A DNA stretch of 45,571 nt from Pseudomonadota bacterium (GTDB lineage: Bacteria; Bdellovibrionota; FAC87; UBA2466): positions 1-45,571 of the forward strand of contig RFNV01000186.1 in NCBI GenBank assembly GCA_009927005.1. The letters run 5' to 3'. The position numbers and the translations under genes are program-made. The notes beneath the pieces are model-generated. The model was not told where the DNA came from, searched no databases, and saw nothing but the letters and a program-made list of their open reading frames with translations. Positions 24,789 through 33,406 of the stretch are shown here, piece after piece; within the stretch, counting starts at the first letter, position 1, and each line of letters starts with the position of its first letter.

Positions 24789-25157
24789 ATGGCTTTAAAA
24801 AAGAATGAATTGAAAAAGTTTGCGATGGCTCTCAAGGAAGAAAAAGCCCGTATCTTGAATCAGCTTGATAAGACCAAGAAGAATGATCTCACTCTACAAA
24901 CTGAGGATCTACCGGACGAGGTAGACCTTGCTTCTTCCGAACTCAATCAAAGCATGAGCTTGCGGATTAGAGACCGAGAGCGCGAATTGGTTTTGAGAAT
25001 CGAAGAAGCGCTGAGCAAAATCGAAGATGGAACTTTTGGTTTATGTGAAATGTGTGAAGAGCCAATCGATATTAAACGGCTCGAAGCCCAGCCTGTTGCA
25101 GAGATGTGCATTCGATGCAAAGAACAAGAAGAAATCCAAAGAAAAATCTACGCTTAG
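24789..25157 (+). CDS. dksA: DksA/TraR-family transcription factor
   Basis: 122 residues. A coiled-coil hairpin that inserts into the RNA polymerase secondary channel with ppGpp to retune rRNA and amino acid promoters. The coiled-coil tip keeps the functional Asp-Asp-Ala pattern (Asp43, Asp46, Ala48 in PDEVDLA), matching E. coli DksA Asp71, Asp74 and Ala76. The zinc finger has four cysteines (86, 89, 107, 110). The N-terminus is about 30 residues shorter than E. coli DksA. GAAGGAG provides a strong ribosome site. A hairpin 11 bases after the stop suggests a monocistronic gene. The intact tip favours a DksA-like over a generic TraR role. Confidence 0.88.
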   Translation: MALKKNELKKFAMALKEEKARILNQLDKTKKNDLTLQTEDLPDEVDLASSELNQSMSLRIRDRERELVLRIEEALSKIEDGTFGLCEMCEEPIDIKRLEAQPVAEMCIRCKEQEEIQRKIYA

Positions 25158-25168
25158 CATCTAACACA

Positions 25169-25199
25169 CCTTGAAATCTCTATTGTTTCAAGGCTTTCT
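25169..25199 (+). terminator. Probable terminator after dksA
   Basis: CCTTGAAA (25169-25176), a nine-base loop and TTTCAAGG (25186-25193) form an 8-bp stem followed by the pyrimidine stretch CTTTCT. The U-run is imperfect, so termination is likely but not certain. Confidence 0.55.
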
Positions 25200-25318
25200 C
25201 CCGAGTCCCAATTTCCCACAAAAATAAAAAAAAGCAGCTCAAGACTTCCCCCCATTGCTCCGATCAGTTCACTAGTAAAACTAGGTGTTTTAGGTAGAAG
25301 CTAACGGGGGATCCATCT

Positions 25319-27778
25319 ATGCCAAACGATTTCTCAGAGAATGAAGAAATCTCAATACCCGATCAACTGCCCTTACTTCCAGTAAGAGACGTCATTGTAT
25401 ATCCATACATGATATTGCCGTTATTTGTTGGTCGAGACGCATCCATTCGCGCGGTGAACGAAGCGCTTGCGAAGGATCGCCTGATTTTCCTTGCGGCACA
25501 AAAGGAAATAGCTGACGAAAATCCAACCCCTGAAAATATTTATCCGGTTGGAACCATTGCCATGATCATGCGCATGCGAAAGCTGCCTGATGGTCGGGTA
25601 AAAATTCTAGTACAAGGTTTAATGAAGGGAACTGCGGTTGATTACACGCAAGAAAAACCCTTCTTTGTTGCTAAAGTAAAACAAATTAAAGAAAAAGTCG
25701 CCTCCCGAGAGCAAGTGGAAGTCGAAGCCGTGATGAGAACGGTAAGGGAGCAGCTTGAAAAAGTAATTTCCATGGGGCGTGTTCTCTCTCCAGATATTTT
25801 GATGGTCGTAGAAGACATCGCTGACGCTGGTCGACTCGCCGATCTCGTGGCTTCAAACCTCGGTTTGAAAGTCGCAGATGCGCAAGAACTTTTAGAAGTT
25901 TTCGATCCAGTTGATCGTCTCAAAAAAGTAAACGAGATTCTCATTAAAGAGCTTGAGATTTTGGCAATGCAGGCTCGTATTCGCTCTCAGGCTCGAGATG
26001 AAATGACCAAGAGCCAAAGAGAATACTTTTTACGTGAGCAGATTCGAGCTATCAAAACAGAGTTGGGAGATACCGAATCGAAGTCTGAGGAAATATCTGA
26101 GCTTCGTGCAAAAATCGAAGCTGCAAATATGCCCGAAGAAGTTTATCAGGAAGCTATCAAGCAAGCGGGTCGCCTCGAAAGAATGCATCAAGATGCTAGC
26201 GAAGCAACCATTGTGAGAACTTATCTGGATTGGCTCGTTGATATACCGTGGAGCAAAACCACTCAAGACAATCTTGATTTAAATATTGCACAAAAAGTGT
26301 TGGATGAAGATCACTTTGGGCTCAAAAAAATCAAAGAGCGTATTTTAGAGTTTCTCGCAGTTCGAAAACTTAAGCCAGGTGGCAAAGGCCCGATCTTGTG
26401 TTTCCTGGGACCTCCGGGGGTCGGAAAAACGAGTCTTGGAAAATCCATAGCTAAAGCAATGGGCAGACGTTTCGTGCGCATCTCTCTTGGGGGCGTACGG
26501 GATGAAGCTGATATTCGCGGACATCGCCGAACCTATGTAGGAGCGATGCCAGGACGAATTGTTCAAGGCTTAAAGCAAGCTGGTTCAAACAACCCCATCT
26601 TCATGCTCGACGAAATTGATAAGTTGGGTGCAGATTTCCGAGGCGATCCAGCTGCCGCTTTGCTCGAGGTTCTTGATCCAGAGCAGAACTTTAGTTTTAG
26701 GGACCACTATCTCAATTTGCCCTTTGATCTATCGAACGTCATGTTTATCGCAACTGCGAACATGATCGATACGGTCCCAGCAGCTTTGAGAGATCGTATG
26801 GAAGTCATTACTCTAGCTGGTTACAGTGAGGAGGAAAAACTGAGCATCGCGAAGCGCTTCCTCATCGGTAAGCAGACAGAAGAGAACGGTTTGACTCCCA
26901 GTCAATTAGAGTTCACTGATGAAGCCATCGAAAGAGTGGTTGAACAGTACACTCAGGAATCGGGATTAAGAAATCTCGAGCGAAACATTGCAGCTATTTG
27001 TCGAAAAGTAGCAAAACGTTTCGCGACTGAGGAAGTTAAAGGCGATAAAGTTGTTGTGAATGGAAATTCGATTCCAAAGTATTTGGGACCGCCCAGAAAC
27101 TTAAAGGAAGAAGAACGCGAACGAGACGAAGTTGGTGTTGTAACCGGCCTAGCGTGGACTCAATTCGGTGGAGATATTCTAAACATCGAAGTGACCATGA
27201 TGAAAAAGATGGGCGGTGGTGTCATCCTGACGGGTTCGCTTGGAGATGTAATGAAAGAGTCTGCACACACAGCTCTTAGTTATATCCGCAGCAAGGCTTC
27301 GATGTATGGCATCGACGAGAAAGTCTTTAGCCGCTATGAAATACACGTCCACGTCCCGCAAGGAGCCATTCCAAAAGATGGACCTTCAGCGGGTGTGACC
27401 TTGGCAACGGCTATCCTAAGTCTTCTAACCGGAAATCCTGTTAGAAAAGATGTAGCGATGACTGGTGAAGTTACTCTGAGAGGAAAAGTTCTTCCGATCG
27501 GAGGAGTGAAAGAAAAAACGCTCGCTGCTTTAAGACACGGAATCAAAGAAATCATCATTCCTTATCGCAATCACAAGGATTTGGATGATGTTCCGAAAGA
27601 GCTGCGAAAACGTTGTAAGTTCCAGTTGGCTAAAGAAGTGAACGAAGTTTTTGCTGAAGCCTTGGTCCATGACCCTCTTGAATGGGGTAAGCAGTTAAGG
27701 GACCAACGCGAAAATGCGGAGAAAAACTCTTCGGGTTCTTCGGGGCGCTCGGGAAAGAACGTGGAAAGAGCGGCTTAA
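25319..27778 (+). CDS. lon: ATP-dependent protease Lon
   Basis: Cytoplasmic AAA+ serine protease that degrades misfolded and regulatory proteins; 819 residues. The N-terminal substrate-binding domain begins QLPLLPVRDVIVYPYMILPL, then a helical region, the AAA+ module with Walker A GPPGVGKT (about 364-371) and Walker B FMLDEIDKLG, and the protease domain with the Ser-Lys dyad: Ser about 689 in PKDGPSAGVT and Lys about 731 in GGVKEKTLAALRHG. The Ser/Gly-rich C-terminal tail is typical. The ribosome site is GGGGGA before the ATG. A strong terminator follows at 27815. Confidence 0.98.
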   Translation: MPNDFSENEEISIPDQLPLLPVRDVIVYPYMILPLFVGRDASIRAVNEALAKDRLIFLAAQKEIADENPTPENIYPVGTIAMIMRMRKLPDGRVKILVQGLMKGTAVDYTQEKPFFVAKVKQIKEKVASREQVEVEAVMRTVREQLEKVISMGRVLSPDILMVVEDIADAGRLADLVASNLGLKVADAQELLEVFDPVDRLKKVNEILIKELEILAMQARIRSQARDEMTKSQREYFLREQIRAIKTELGDTESKSEEISELRAKIEAANMPEEVYQEAIKQAGRLERMHQDASEATIVRTYLDWLVDIPWSKTTQDNLDLNIAQKVLDEDHFGLKKIKERILEFLAVRKLKPGGKGPILCFLGPPGVGKTSLGKSIAKAMGRRFVRISLGGVRDEADIRGHRRTYVGAMPGRIVQGLKQAGSNNPIFMLDEIDKLGADFRGDPAAALLEVLDPEQNFSFRDHYLNLPFDLSNVMFIATANMIDTVPAALRDRMEVITLAGYSEEEKLSIAKRFLIGKQTEENGLTPSQLEFTDEAIERVVEQYTQESGLRNLERNIAAICRKVAKRFATEEVKGDKVVVNGNSIPKYLGPPRNLKEEERERDEVGVVTGLAWTQFGGDILNIEVTMMKKMGGGVILTGSLGDVMKESAHTALSYIRSKASMYGIDEKVFSRYEIHVHVPQGAIPKDGPSAGVTLATAILSLLTGNPVRKDVAMTGEVTLRGKVLPIGGVKEKTLAALRHGIKEIIIPYRNHKDLDDVPKELRKRCKFQLAKEVNEVFAEALVHDPLEWGKQLRDQRENAEKNSSGSSGRSGKNVERAA

Positions 27779-27814
27779 GAAAGCCTGTCTTAAAAATAAA
27801 AAATCAATAAAATC

Positions 27815-27863
27815 AATCACTTGTTTCGGTGGCTCCAGACCCTGAAACAAGTGATTTTTTTTT
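27815..27863 (+). terminator. Strong intrinsic terminator of lon
   Basis: AATCACTTGTTTC (27815-27827) pairs perfectly over 13 bases with GAAACAAGTGATT (27844-27856) across a 16-base loop, and nine consecutive T follow (27855-27863). An A-rich run on the 5' side would give U-rich RNA on the other strand, so it may work in both directions. Confidence 0.93.
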
Positions 27864-27896
27864 CCTTCTAGGGGCAATAATTGTCCATTGCGCGTT

Positions 27897-27905
27897 TTAT
27901 CCACA
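27897..27905 (+). promoter_or_regulatory. Isolated consensus DnaA box
   Basis: TTATCCACA, the strict DnaA-box consensus, lies 19 bases before the subtilase ATG and overlaps its possible ribosome-site region (CAGGAG). A single match is expected about once per 130 kb by chance, and no cluster is present, so it is recorded as a motif only. Confidence 0.25.
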
Positions 27906-27924
27906 GGAGTAGATTAGAAATAGG

Positions 27925-29481
27925 ATGAGACATTCTAGAATCATTCAAATAGGAGCGGCCCTTTTTCATTTTTCGGCAGCTCTCATTGCTGCTTCACCGA
28001 GTCTGGCAGCTTGGAGTGGAGCGGTCACCGGCAATGAATCGGTGAGCGTCCTTGTAAAAATGGATAAGCCATTAAACTTATCTGAGTTGAAAGGACTGTC
28101 TTCTGAGCCCCACCAGCGAAGTATGCAAATTGCACAAGCTTTGGAAGTTCATTTAAATAAAGAGGTTGAGAAACAAGCTCCTTGGTTGAAAAAGGGGCCC
28201 GCAGAAGGGGTGGAAGAAGTAACTCCCCTTTGGCTAGTCGGGGCTCTTCGAGTTCGCGCTAAACCGAGCGCGATTGAAAAACTACTCATCGTCAAAGGTG
28301 CTTCTTCCCTGACGATCGAGAAAGCCAAACCCATTCATAACAAGTTTGATAGCTACGTTACCCGTCGGTCAGCAGATTTTCGCGGAAGAGTGGAGCCTGA
28401 AGAAATTGGTTGGGGAGTACGAAAAATTGGTGCTCCCGAAGCTTGGAAATTGGGTGCAGACGGAGAAGGGGTAGTCGTTGCAGTTTTAGATAGTGGCGTG
28501 AATGTTAATCACCCCGATCTTCAAGGAAACGTTTGGACAAATGCTGGTGAAACCGGTGTAGATGCCAATGGCTACGATCGGGCAACTAATGGCGTTGACG
28601 ATGACCAGAACGGTTATATCGATGACGTTCATGGTTGGAATTTCGAAGAAAACTCAGCTGATATCTCAGATTACCTGGGGCACGGTACCCAAGCAGCGGG
28701 AATTATTGCTGGGCAAGGGGCTGGAGGCACTCACACAGGAGTGGCTCCCAAAGCTAAGATCATGGCTCTCAGGTCTTGTTGCATGCTGGGCGGAGAAGTG
28801 GCCGAATCAGCCATTTGGGAGTCGGTCCAATACGCTATGAAGCAGGGAGCTCGCGTCGTGAGTATGTCTGTGAGCCTTAAGCATTGGGGCAAACCTAATT
28901 ACCTCCATTGGAGACGGGCTTCCGAGGTTTTAAACACAGCTGGGATTGTTCATGTTAATTCTGCTGGTAATCGAGGGCATGGTAACGAGCCCTACAATAT
29001 TGGGGCACCTGGGTCCAATCCCCCTGCCTGGTTGCATCCTCACCAATCACAAGAGAGTTCGGGGTTATCTTCAATGATTACTGTGGGAGCTGTGGACTTT
29101 GAAGATCACTTGCGCCCCTATTCAAGTGTCGGTCCCGTAACTTGGGAACAAGTGTCGGGATACCAGGACTTTCCCTACGATAAAGGCCAAAAGAAGGGTC
29201 TTATTAAACCCGATTTGTGCGCTCCCAGTGAAACTCCAAGCTTATCGATGGACGGTGTAAATTACACACTCTCCTTTGGCGGAACTTCATCTTCTACTCC
29301 GCATGTTGCAGGAGCGGTTGCTTTGCTCTTATCCCAAAATCCCAAAATGACAGTGGCACAAGTTACCGAAAGTCTTCAAATGTCGGCTGTTCCGATTGAT
29401 GGCGAATTTACCAATCGGTGTGGAGCAGGTCGGTTAGATGTTCTCTCGGCTGTCGAATACGCCCGTCGTAGCTTTAAATAA
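27925..29481 (+). CDS. Secreted subtilisin-family serine protease (S8)
   Basis: 518 residues: a Sec signal peptide (about 1-29, ending SPSLAA), an inhibitor_I9-like propeptide region (VSVLVKMDKPLNLSELKG onward to about 130), then the S8 catalytic domain. The triad is Asp about 188 in VVVAVLDSGVNVNHPDL, His about 253 in YLGHGTQAAGIIAG, and Ser about 456 in GGTSSSTPHVAGA, with the oxyanion Asn in NSAGNRG. No C-terminal sorting or extra domain is seen. It is likely secreted or periplasmic and self-activating. The 3' end overlaps comF on the other strand by 48 bases. Extracellular proteases of this type are abundant in predatory and saprophytic lineages, but a role here is inference. Confidence 0.93.
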   Translation: MRHSRIIQIGAALFHFSAALIAASPSLAAWSGAVTGNESVSVLVKMDKPLNLSELKGLSSEPHQRSMQIAQALEVHLNKEVEKQAPWLKKGPAEGVEEVTPLWLVGALRVRAKPSAIEKLLIVKGASSLTIEKAKPIHNKFDSYVTRRSADFRGRVEPEEIGWGVRKIGAPEAWKLGADGEGVVVAVLDSGVNVNHPDLQGNVWTNAGETGVDANGYDRATNGVDDDQNGYIDDVHGWNFEENSADISDYLGHGTQAAGIIAGQGAGGTHTGVAPKAKIMALRSCCMLGGEVAESAIWESVQYAMKQGARVVSMSVSLKHWGKPNYLHWRRASEVLNTAGIVHVNSAGNRGHGNEPYNIGAPGSNPPAWLHPHQSQESSGLSSMITVGAVDFEDHLRPYSSVGPVTWEQVSGYQDFPYDKGQKKGLIKPDLCAPSETPSLSMDGVNYTLSFGGTSSSTPHVAGAVALLLSQNPKMTVAQVTESLQMSAVPIDGEFTNRCGAGRLDVLSAVEYARRSFK

Positions 29482-30090
29482 AGTCCATCCAAACACTTCC
29501 TTAACCCCCGCTTTGTAGAGACTGCTTCTGCAAGCTTCCATGGTGCTTCCTGTGGTGAAGACGTCATCAATCAAACAAATGCGCTTTGGCACGGGCCGTT
29601 TAGTGTCCCATTGAAAGGCATCAATCAAATTCATTTCTCTCTCCGAACGAGAGAGGGTGCTTTGTGCCTTTGTTTCCCGCTTTTTAATAAATGCCTTGGT
29701 CTCGACTTTTAATAAAAATCTCTTTCCCAACTCTGCTGCTAACCACTCTGATTGGTTAAAGCCTCGTTCAAAAAACCTTAATGGGGAAAGTGGCACTGGT
29801 ACGAGAACTAGTTTTGAATCTCTTAGGTTTGGAAGAGTTTTGGGTAGAAACGGACGAAGCAATCTTAATCGTTCAAAATGGTGTTGGTATTTTATCGAGT
29901 GAATGAGAAGTTTTGCTGGCTCAGTGAAAAAATAAGTAGAACCAACCCAGGAGCCTTCATTTAGACAGCCTACTTTGGGCCAATCAGAGCACTTTGGACA
30001 AAGACTGATTTTCATTACTCGCTTCCCACAAATGGGGCAACTGGGTTCAAACAAAAAACAAAAAGCCCTTTCTAAAAATCGAACATTCAA
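29434..30090 (-). CDS. comF: ComF-family phosphoribosyltransferase-like protein
   Basis: About 218 residues. An N-terminal four-cysteine zinc motif (CPICGKR and CPKC) precedes a PRTase-type domain with the PRPP-loop signature ICLIDDVFTTGSTMEAC. ComF acts in natural transformation after DNA uptake. I place the start at TTG 30090: it overlaps the comM TGA as TTGA and has GGAGA eight bases upstream, whereas a longer version starting at another TTG (30144) would overlap comM by 58 bases. The C-terminal 16 residues or so extend into the antisense of the subtilase gene, longer than most ComF proteins. Confidence 0.87.
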   Translation of the reverse strand: MNVRFLERAFCFLFEPSCPICGKRVMKISLCPKCSDWPKVGCLNEGSWVGSTYFFTEPAKLLIHSIKYQHHFERLRLLRPFLPKTLPNLRDSKLVLVPVPLSPLRFFERGFNQSEWLAAELGKRFLLKVETKAFIKKRETKAQSTLSRSEREMNLIDAFQWDTKRPVPKRICLIDDVFTTGSTMEACRSSLYKAGVKEVFGWTLFKATTGVFDSRENI

Positions 30091-31574
30091 ACGAGATTCT
30101 CCGGGGAGCGTAGGGACCAAGCTTCTTCTAAATCGTTCCGGCAAATAATTTCTCGTCTGTCGAGTAACGCCGCTGTTAAGGCGACTCGAAGGCTGTTTTC
30201 AATTCGCCTGAAACTTGCACGGGTCGTAGTTTCCCACTTAGAAACGAGCTGAGAGGAGGATCCATCCAAATGAGCTTTGAGCCTCGTTAAGCTGGTCCCT
30301 GTGAGGTTTAACTCTTTCAGCCGGCACCGAGCGTTCTCGATTGAAAGACGAGTGGCGTGCCATCTGTTCCCTCGCTCAGCACTCTGATTCCAAGAAGTCT
30401 CAAGCCAAAGATACAAGGGAAAACGATCCAAAATCGGCCCAGAAATTTTCTTACGGTAATTTCTAATGGCTTCTGGTGAACACGAGCAGCGCTCATGATG
30501 AGAGTTTGAATAACCACAGGGACAGGGATTCATAGCTGCGATGAGCGAAAAGCGGGCGGGCAAACAAATGCTTTTGGAAATTCGATGGAGATGAATTTCA
30601 CCGTTTTGAAGAGGCTCTCGCAATCCCTCGATCACATCTCGGCGGAACTCAGGTAGCTCATCTAAAAAGAGAAGTCCTCGGTGAGCCAGTGATAACTCTC
30701 CCGGGAGAACTTGACTGCACCCTCCTCCGAGAAAAGCAGCAGCAGAAATCGAATGGTGTGGAGAGCGAAAAGGAGGAATCCGATTTCCCTCTCTCTGTTC
30801 TCCCAAAAAGCTGTACACTCGACTTACTTCGACCAGCTCCTTATCATTCAAATCTGGTAATAGGGACGCTGCCGAATGCGAGAGCAGGGTTTTACCGGAG
30901 CCCGGTGGGCCTTCCAAAAGAAGAGGATGAAAACCAGCTAAAGCAATGGCCAGAACTCGTTTTGCATAGCCATGTCCTACTACTTCATCCAGATTGGGAA
31001 ACCCGGAGGAATGGACTTCGGCTTTGGGGTTGTCCGTTTCGGGAAGATGAACTAGGGGCTCATCATAGAAGCAGAAGCGAATTGCTTCGTTTAGATTTTG
31101 AAAGTGAAGAATCTTATCACTTTTAAAAAGGGTAGATTCAATTTGATTGGCGAATGGCACCAAAATCTTTTCGACCTGACTTTCCCTAATAAGGGCTTCC
31201 ACCAATGGAATAAAATGGGAGACAGGCCTTAACTCTCCCCCTAAGGTCAGCTCTCCCAAAAAAGCAAATTTCTCAATTTTTCTTGCGGGAAAGAAACCAT
31301 CAGCAGTAAGAACTCCCATCGCGATCGCAAAATCGAAGTGACTGCCCGTTTTTTTTGTTTCTGCGGGTGAGAGATGAATCAATATTTTTTTGGAAGGGGT
31401 ATCAAAACCCAGGTGATTGAGACTCGCCTTAACTCGATCGCGACTTTCTTGAATGACTGTGCCTGGTAGCCCAGTGATTTGAATTTGAGGCAGAGAATTC
31501 TGTTTTGATGCCTCCAGAACAACTGTTTTTCCTTCGAACCCATCAATACAAGAACTAAATGTTTTACTGATCAT
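30087..31574 (-). CDS. comM: ComM/YifB-family AAA+ ATPase (Mg-chelatase-like)
   Basis: 495 residues from the ATG at 31574. The N-terminal Lon-protease-like fold domain has LPQIQITGLPGTVIQESRDR and LSPAETKKTGSHFDFAIAMG, then an AAA+ module with Walker A GPPGSGKT, FRSPHHSISAAAFLGGG, Walker B LLFLDELPEF, and a small cysteine cluster MNPCPCGYSN with CSCSP. ComM is a hexameric helicase that promotes branch migration during natural transformation. Sitting directly before comF, it suggests the organism retains DNA uptake or recombination genes. An in-frame TTG at 31580 is an alternative start. Confidence 0.93.
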   Translation of the reverse strand: MISKTFSSCIDGFEGKTVVLEASKQNSLPQIQITGLPGTVIQESRDRVKASLNHLGFDTPSKKILIHLSPAETKKTGSHFDFAIAMGVLTADGFFPARKIEKFAFLGELTLGGELRPVSHFIPLVEALIRESQVEKILVPFANQIESTLFKSDKILHFQNLNEAIRFCFYDEPLVHLPETDNPKAEVHSSGFPNLDEVVGHGYAKRVLAIALAGFHPLLLEGPPGSGKTLLSHSAASLLPDLNDKELVEVSRVYSFLGEQREGNRIPPFRSPHHSISAAAFLGGGCSQVLPGELSLAHRGLLFLDELPEFRRDVIEGLREPLQNGEIHLHRISKSICLPARFSLIAAMNPCPCGYSNSHHERCSCSPEAIRNYRKKISGPILDRFPLYLWLETSWNQSAERGNRWHATRLSIENARCRLKELNLTGTSLTRLKAHLDGSSSQLVSKWETTTRASFRRIENSLRVALTAALLDRREIICRNDLEEAWSLRSPENLV

Positions 31575-31676
31575 CCCCAAGTGGCTTTGCAGAAAAGAGA
31601 CCAGCTACAGCAGCTAAGAAAAAAAAGTATGGATCGGAAAGAGAGCAGAAAATGATTTGTGGGTCCAGAAAGAAAA

Positions 31677-32687
31677 CTAAAAGAGGTTGAAAACTTCTAT
31701 CGCACCAAAAATCAAGAACAGTAATTGAATTCCTTTGAGTAGTGGAGGAGCACAGGCTTCTGCCAGCCCACTAAAAACTGGGGAAATAAGAGGCGCTGCA
31801 GTGGCCAGATCACCATAGGGAGTGGTTATCAAAAGCGCCAAGAGAAGAGTAATCGGCAAAAGTCTATGAATCAGGGTCGAAAAAACAAAAAGACAAATGA
31901 GTGAGCCGATGACAAGAATGAGAAGAGCGATTGTTTGTCCTAAATAGGTGGCGGTTAAAGTCCATGATAGGCCCGACTGAATGTCTACCGAAGAAATCAA
32001 ATTAAAAAGAGCAGAACCACCGATAATAGCTCCAATATTCTGATAGAGGTCCCATCGGTAATAAATCGCTCCCGCCAAGGGAAGTAATACATAAATGAGC
32101 TTTCTTGCTAAGGCATCTGAGGAGGCATAGCGATTTTGCCCAATCAAGATCAGGAGCAGAAAAGGGATAATAAACAGTGCAAAGGGTTTCGTGATCGCTA
32201 AAACGGCGAGACAAAGTCCGGTGATTAACCAACGGTCATCATTTCCAGATCGCAAAACAAGCACAGTTAATAAGCAACTAAGAGACAAAGAAGAACCAAA
32301 ACTGAGCTCGTAGGAAGTCAGCCAGACAATCACTAGGATGCAAGTATTCACAGCAACATCTGGAAGGGCCAAAGAGTTAACAAATAGATTAAGTTCCCAA
32401 AGAAATAGAACCAAAAAAAGATTCGAAAGAATTAAAACTAAAACCTCTGCCCGTATTCCGGTGCCTTTCTGAATGAGACGACCTATCCCGATGAACGGAT
32501 CCGTGCTGGGACTATTGGTGTCCATGATCTGGGTCGCCTCAGCTGATTGAGCGACGCGCCCTAAAAAATTTTCCCAGAGGACTGAAGTCGTATGCGGTTG
32601 ATCAGATAAAGTGAAGTGAATGGCGCCTAAGGCAACTACTAAGATAAAAAAGCGGTGCGTAATCAGGCTGAGGGAAATTCTCCACAT
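31677..32687 (-). CDS. Polytopic membrane protein of unknown function
   Basis: 336 residues with about nine hydrophobic helices. The only sizeable hydrophilic loop follows the first helix (SDQPHTTSVLWENFLGR to about residue 75) and would be periplasmic. This layout, together with a TKPFALFIIPFLLLIL-like segment, resembles GT-C glycosyltransferases, which carry acidic catalytic residues in that first loop, but no signature is decisive, so I leave it unassigned. It has no visible ribosome site and begins 8 bases after rsmE, suggesting translational coupling within the minus-strand run. It is less conserved-looking than its neighbours. Confidence 0.7.
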   Translation of the reverse strand: MWRISLSLITHRFFILVVALGAIHFTLSDQPHTTSVLWENFLGRVAQSAEATQIMDTNSPSTDPFIGIGRLIQKGTGIRAEVLVLILSNLFLVLFLWELNLFVNSLALPDVAVNTCILVIVWLTSYELSFGSSLSLSCLLTVLVLRSGNDDRWLITGLCLAVLAITKPFALFIIPFLLLILIGQNRYASSDALARKLIYVLLPLAGAIYYRWDLYQNIGAIIGGSALFNLISSVDIQSGLSWTLTATYLGQTIALLILVIGSLICLFVFSTLIHRLLPITLLLALLITTPYGDLATAAPLISPVFSGLAEACAPPLLKGIQLLFLIFGAIEVFNLF

Positions 32688-32695
32688 GGGGTTTA

Positions 32696-33406
32696 CTATA
32701 TTTCACCCAACCGGGATTTGACGAGAGCTAAAGCAACTAGGCAGGCAGTTTCTGCACGAAGGCGATTAGGGCCCAGTCCTAAAAAAAATGGTTGAAGCTC
32801 TTCAAATGATTTTCGTTCGGCATCACTCCATCCCCCTTCGGGCCCAATCAAAACATCCGCTGCAGAGGAGAGATTGAGATCTGCTTTCGATTTTCGGAGC
32901 GCTTCATCGCAAACCACCAAAGCGCGCTCGCTGTTTCGCTCTTTTAGCCAGGCCGATAAAGAGACCGGCTTAAAAATTTTAGGGAACCAAAGTTCCTGAG
33001 ATTGTTTGCAGGCTTCTACCACAATTTTCTGCCAGCGGTCTTCATTCCATGATTCAGGGTGAAGCGAATGATCTGTGACGAGTGGTTGGAACGAAGCGAC
33101 CCCCAGTTCGGTGCATTTTCTAAAAATCAGCTCCAGGGCGCTCGGTTTTGTAAGCCCAAAAGCCATCTGGACTTGGGAGGATTGTTTTTGAGTTCCAATG
33201 GACTTTACTTCAATCATCGTTTTTTGGGGATTTGCTTCTACGATGGTCCCCTCGGCCAAGCATCCTTGGCCATTAATTAATGAAACACTGTCCCCCTCGC
33301 GCAAACGGAGTACTCGGGCACAGTGAGCTGATTGCTCAAAATCCAGATTGAGTACGGCGCCTACAGCTAGAATTTCAGGTGATAAAAAACGAGGATTGTT
33401 TGACAT
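32696..33406 (-). CDS. rsmE: 16S rRNA (uracil-1498-N3)-methyltransferase RsmE
   Basis: 236 residues. SPOUT-fold methylase of U1498 in 16S rRNA. The N-terminal PUA-like part has HCARVLRLREGDSVSLINGQG and the C-terminal SAM-binding knot has VLIGPEGGWSDAERKSFE and LGLGPNRLRAETACLVAL, the two RsmE signatures. The start is supported by the RFLSPE beginning typical of the family, despite a weak ribosome site; it overlaps the end of the upstream GGDEF gene by 32 bases. Confidence 0.95.
   Translation of the reverse strand: MSNNPRFLSPEILAVGAVLNLDFEQSAHCARVLRLREGDSVSLINGQGCLAEGTIVEANPQKTMIEVKSIGTQKQSSQVQMAFGLTKPSALELIFRKCTELGVASFQPLVTDHSLHPESWNEDRWQKIVVEACKQSQELWFPKIFKPVSLSAWLKERNSERALVVCDEALRKSKADLNLSSAADVLIGPEGGWSDAERKSFEELQPFFLGLGPNRLRAETACLVALALVKSRLGEI

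Noticed and set aside
25248-25256. CCCCATTG upstream of lon as a heat-shock promoter
   Set aside because: The -10-like word has no matching -35 sequence 13-17 bases upstream.
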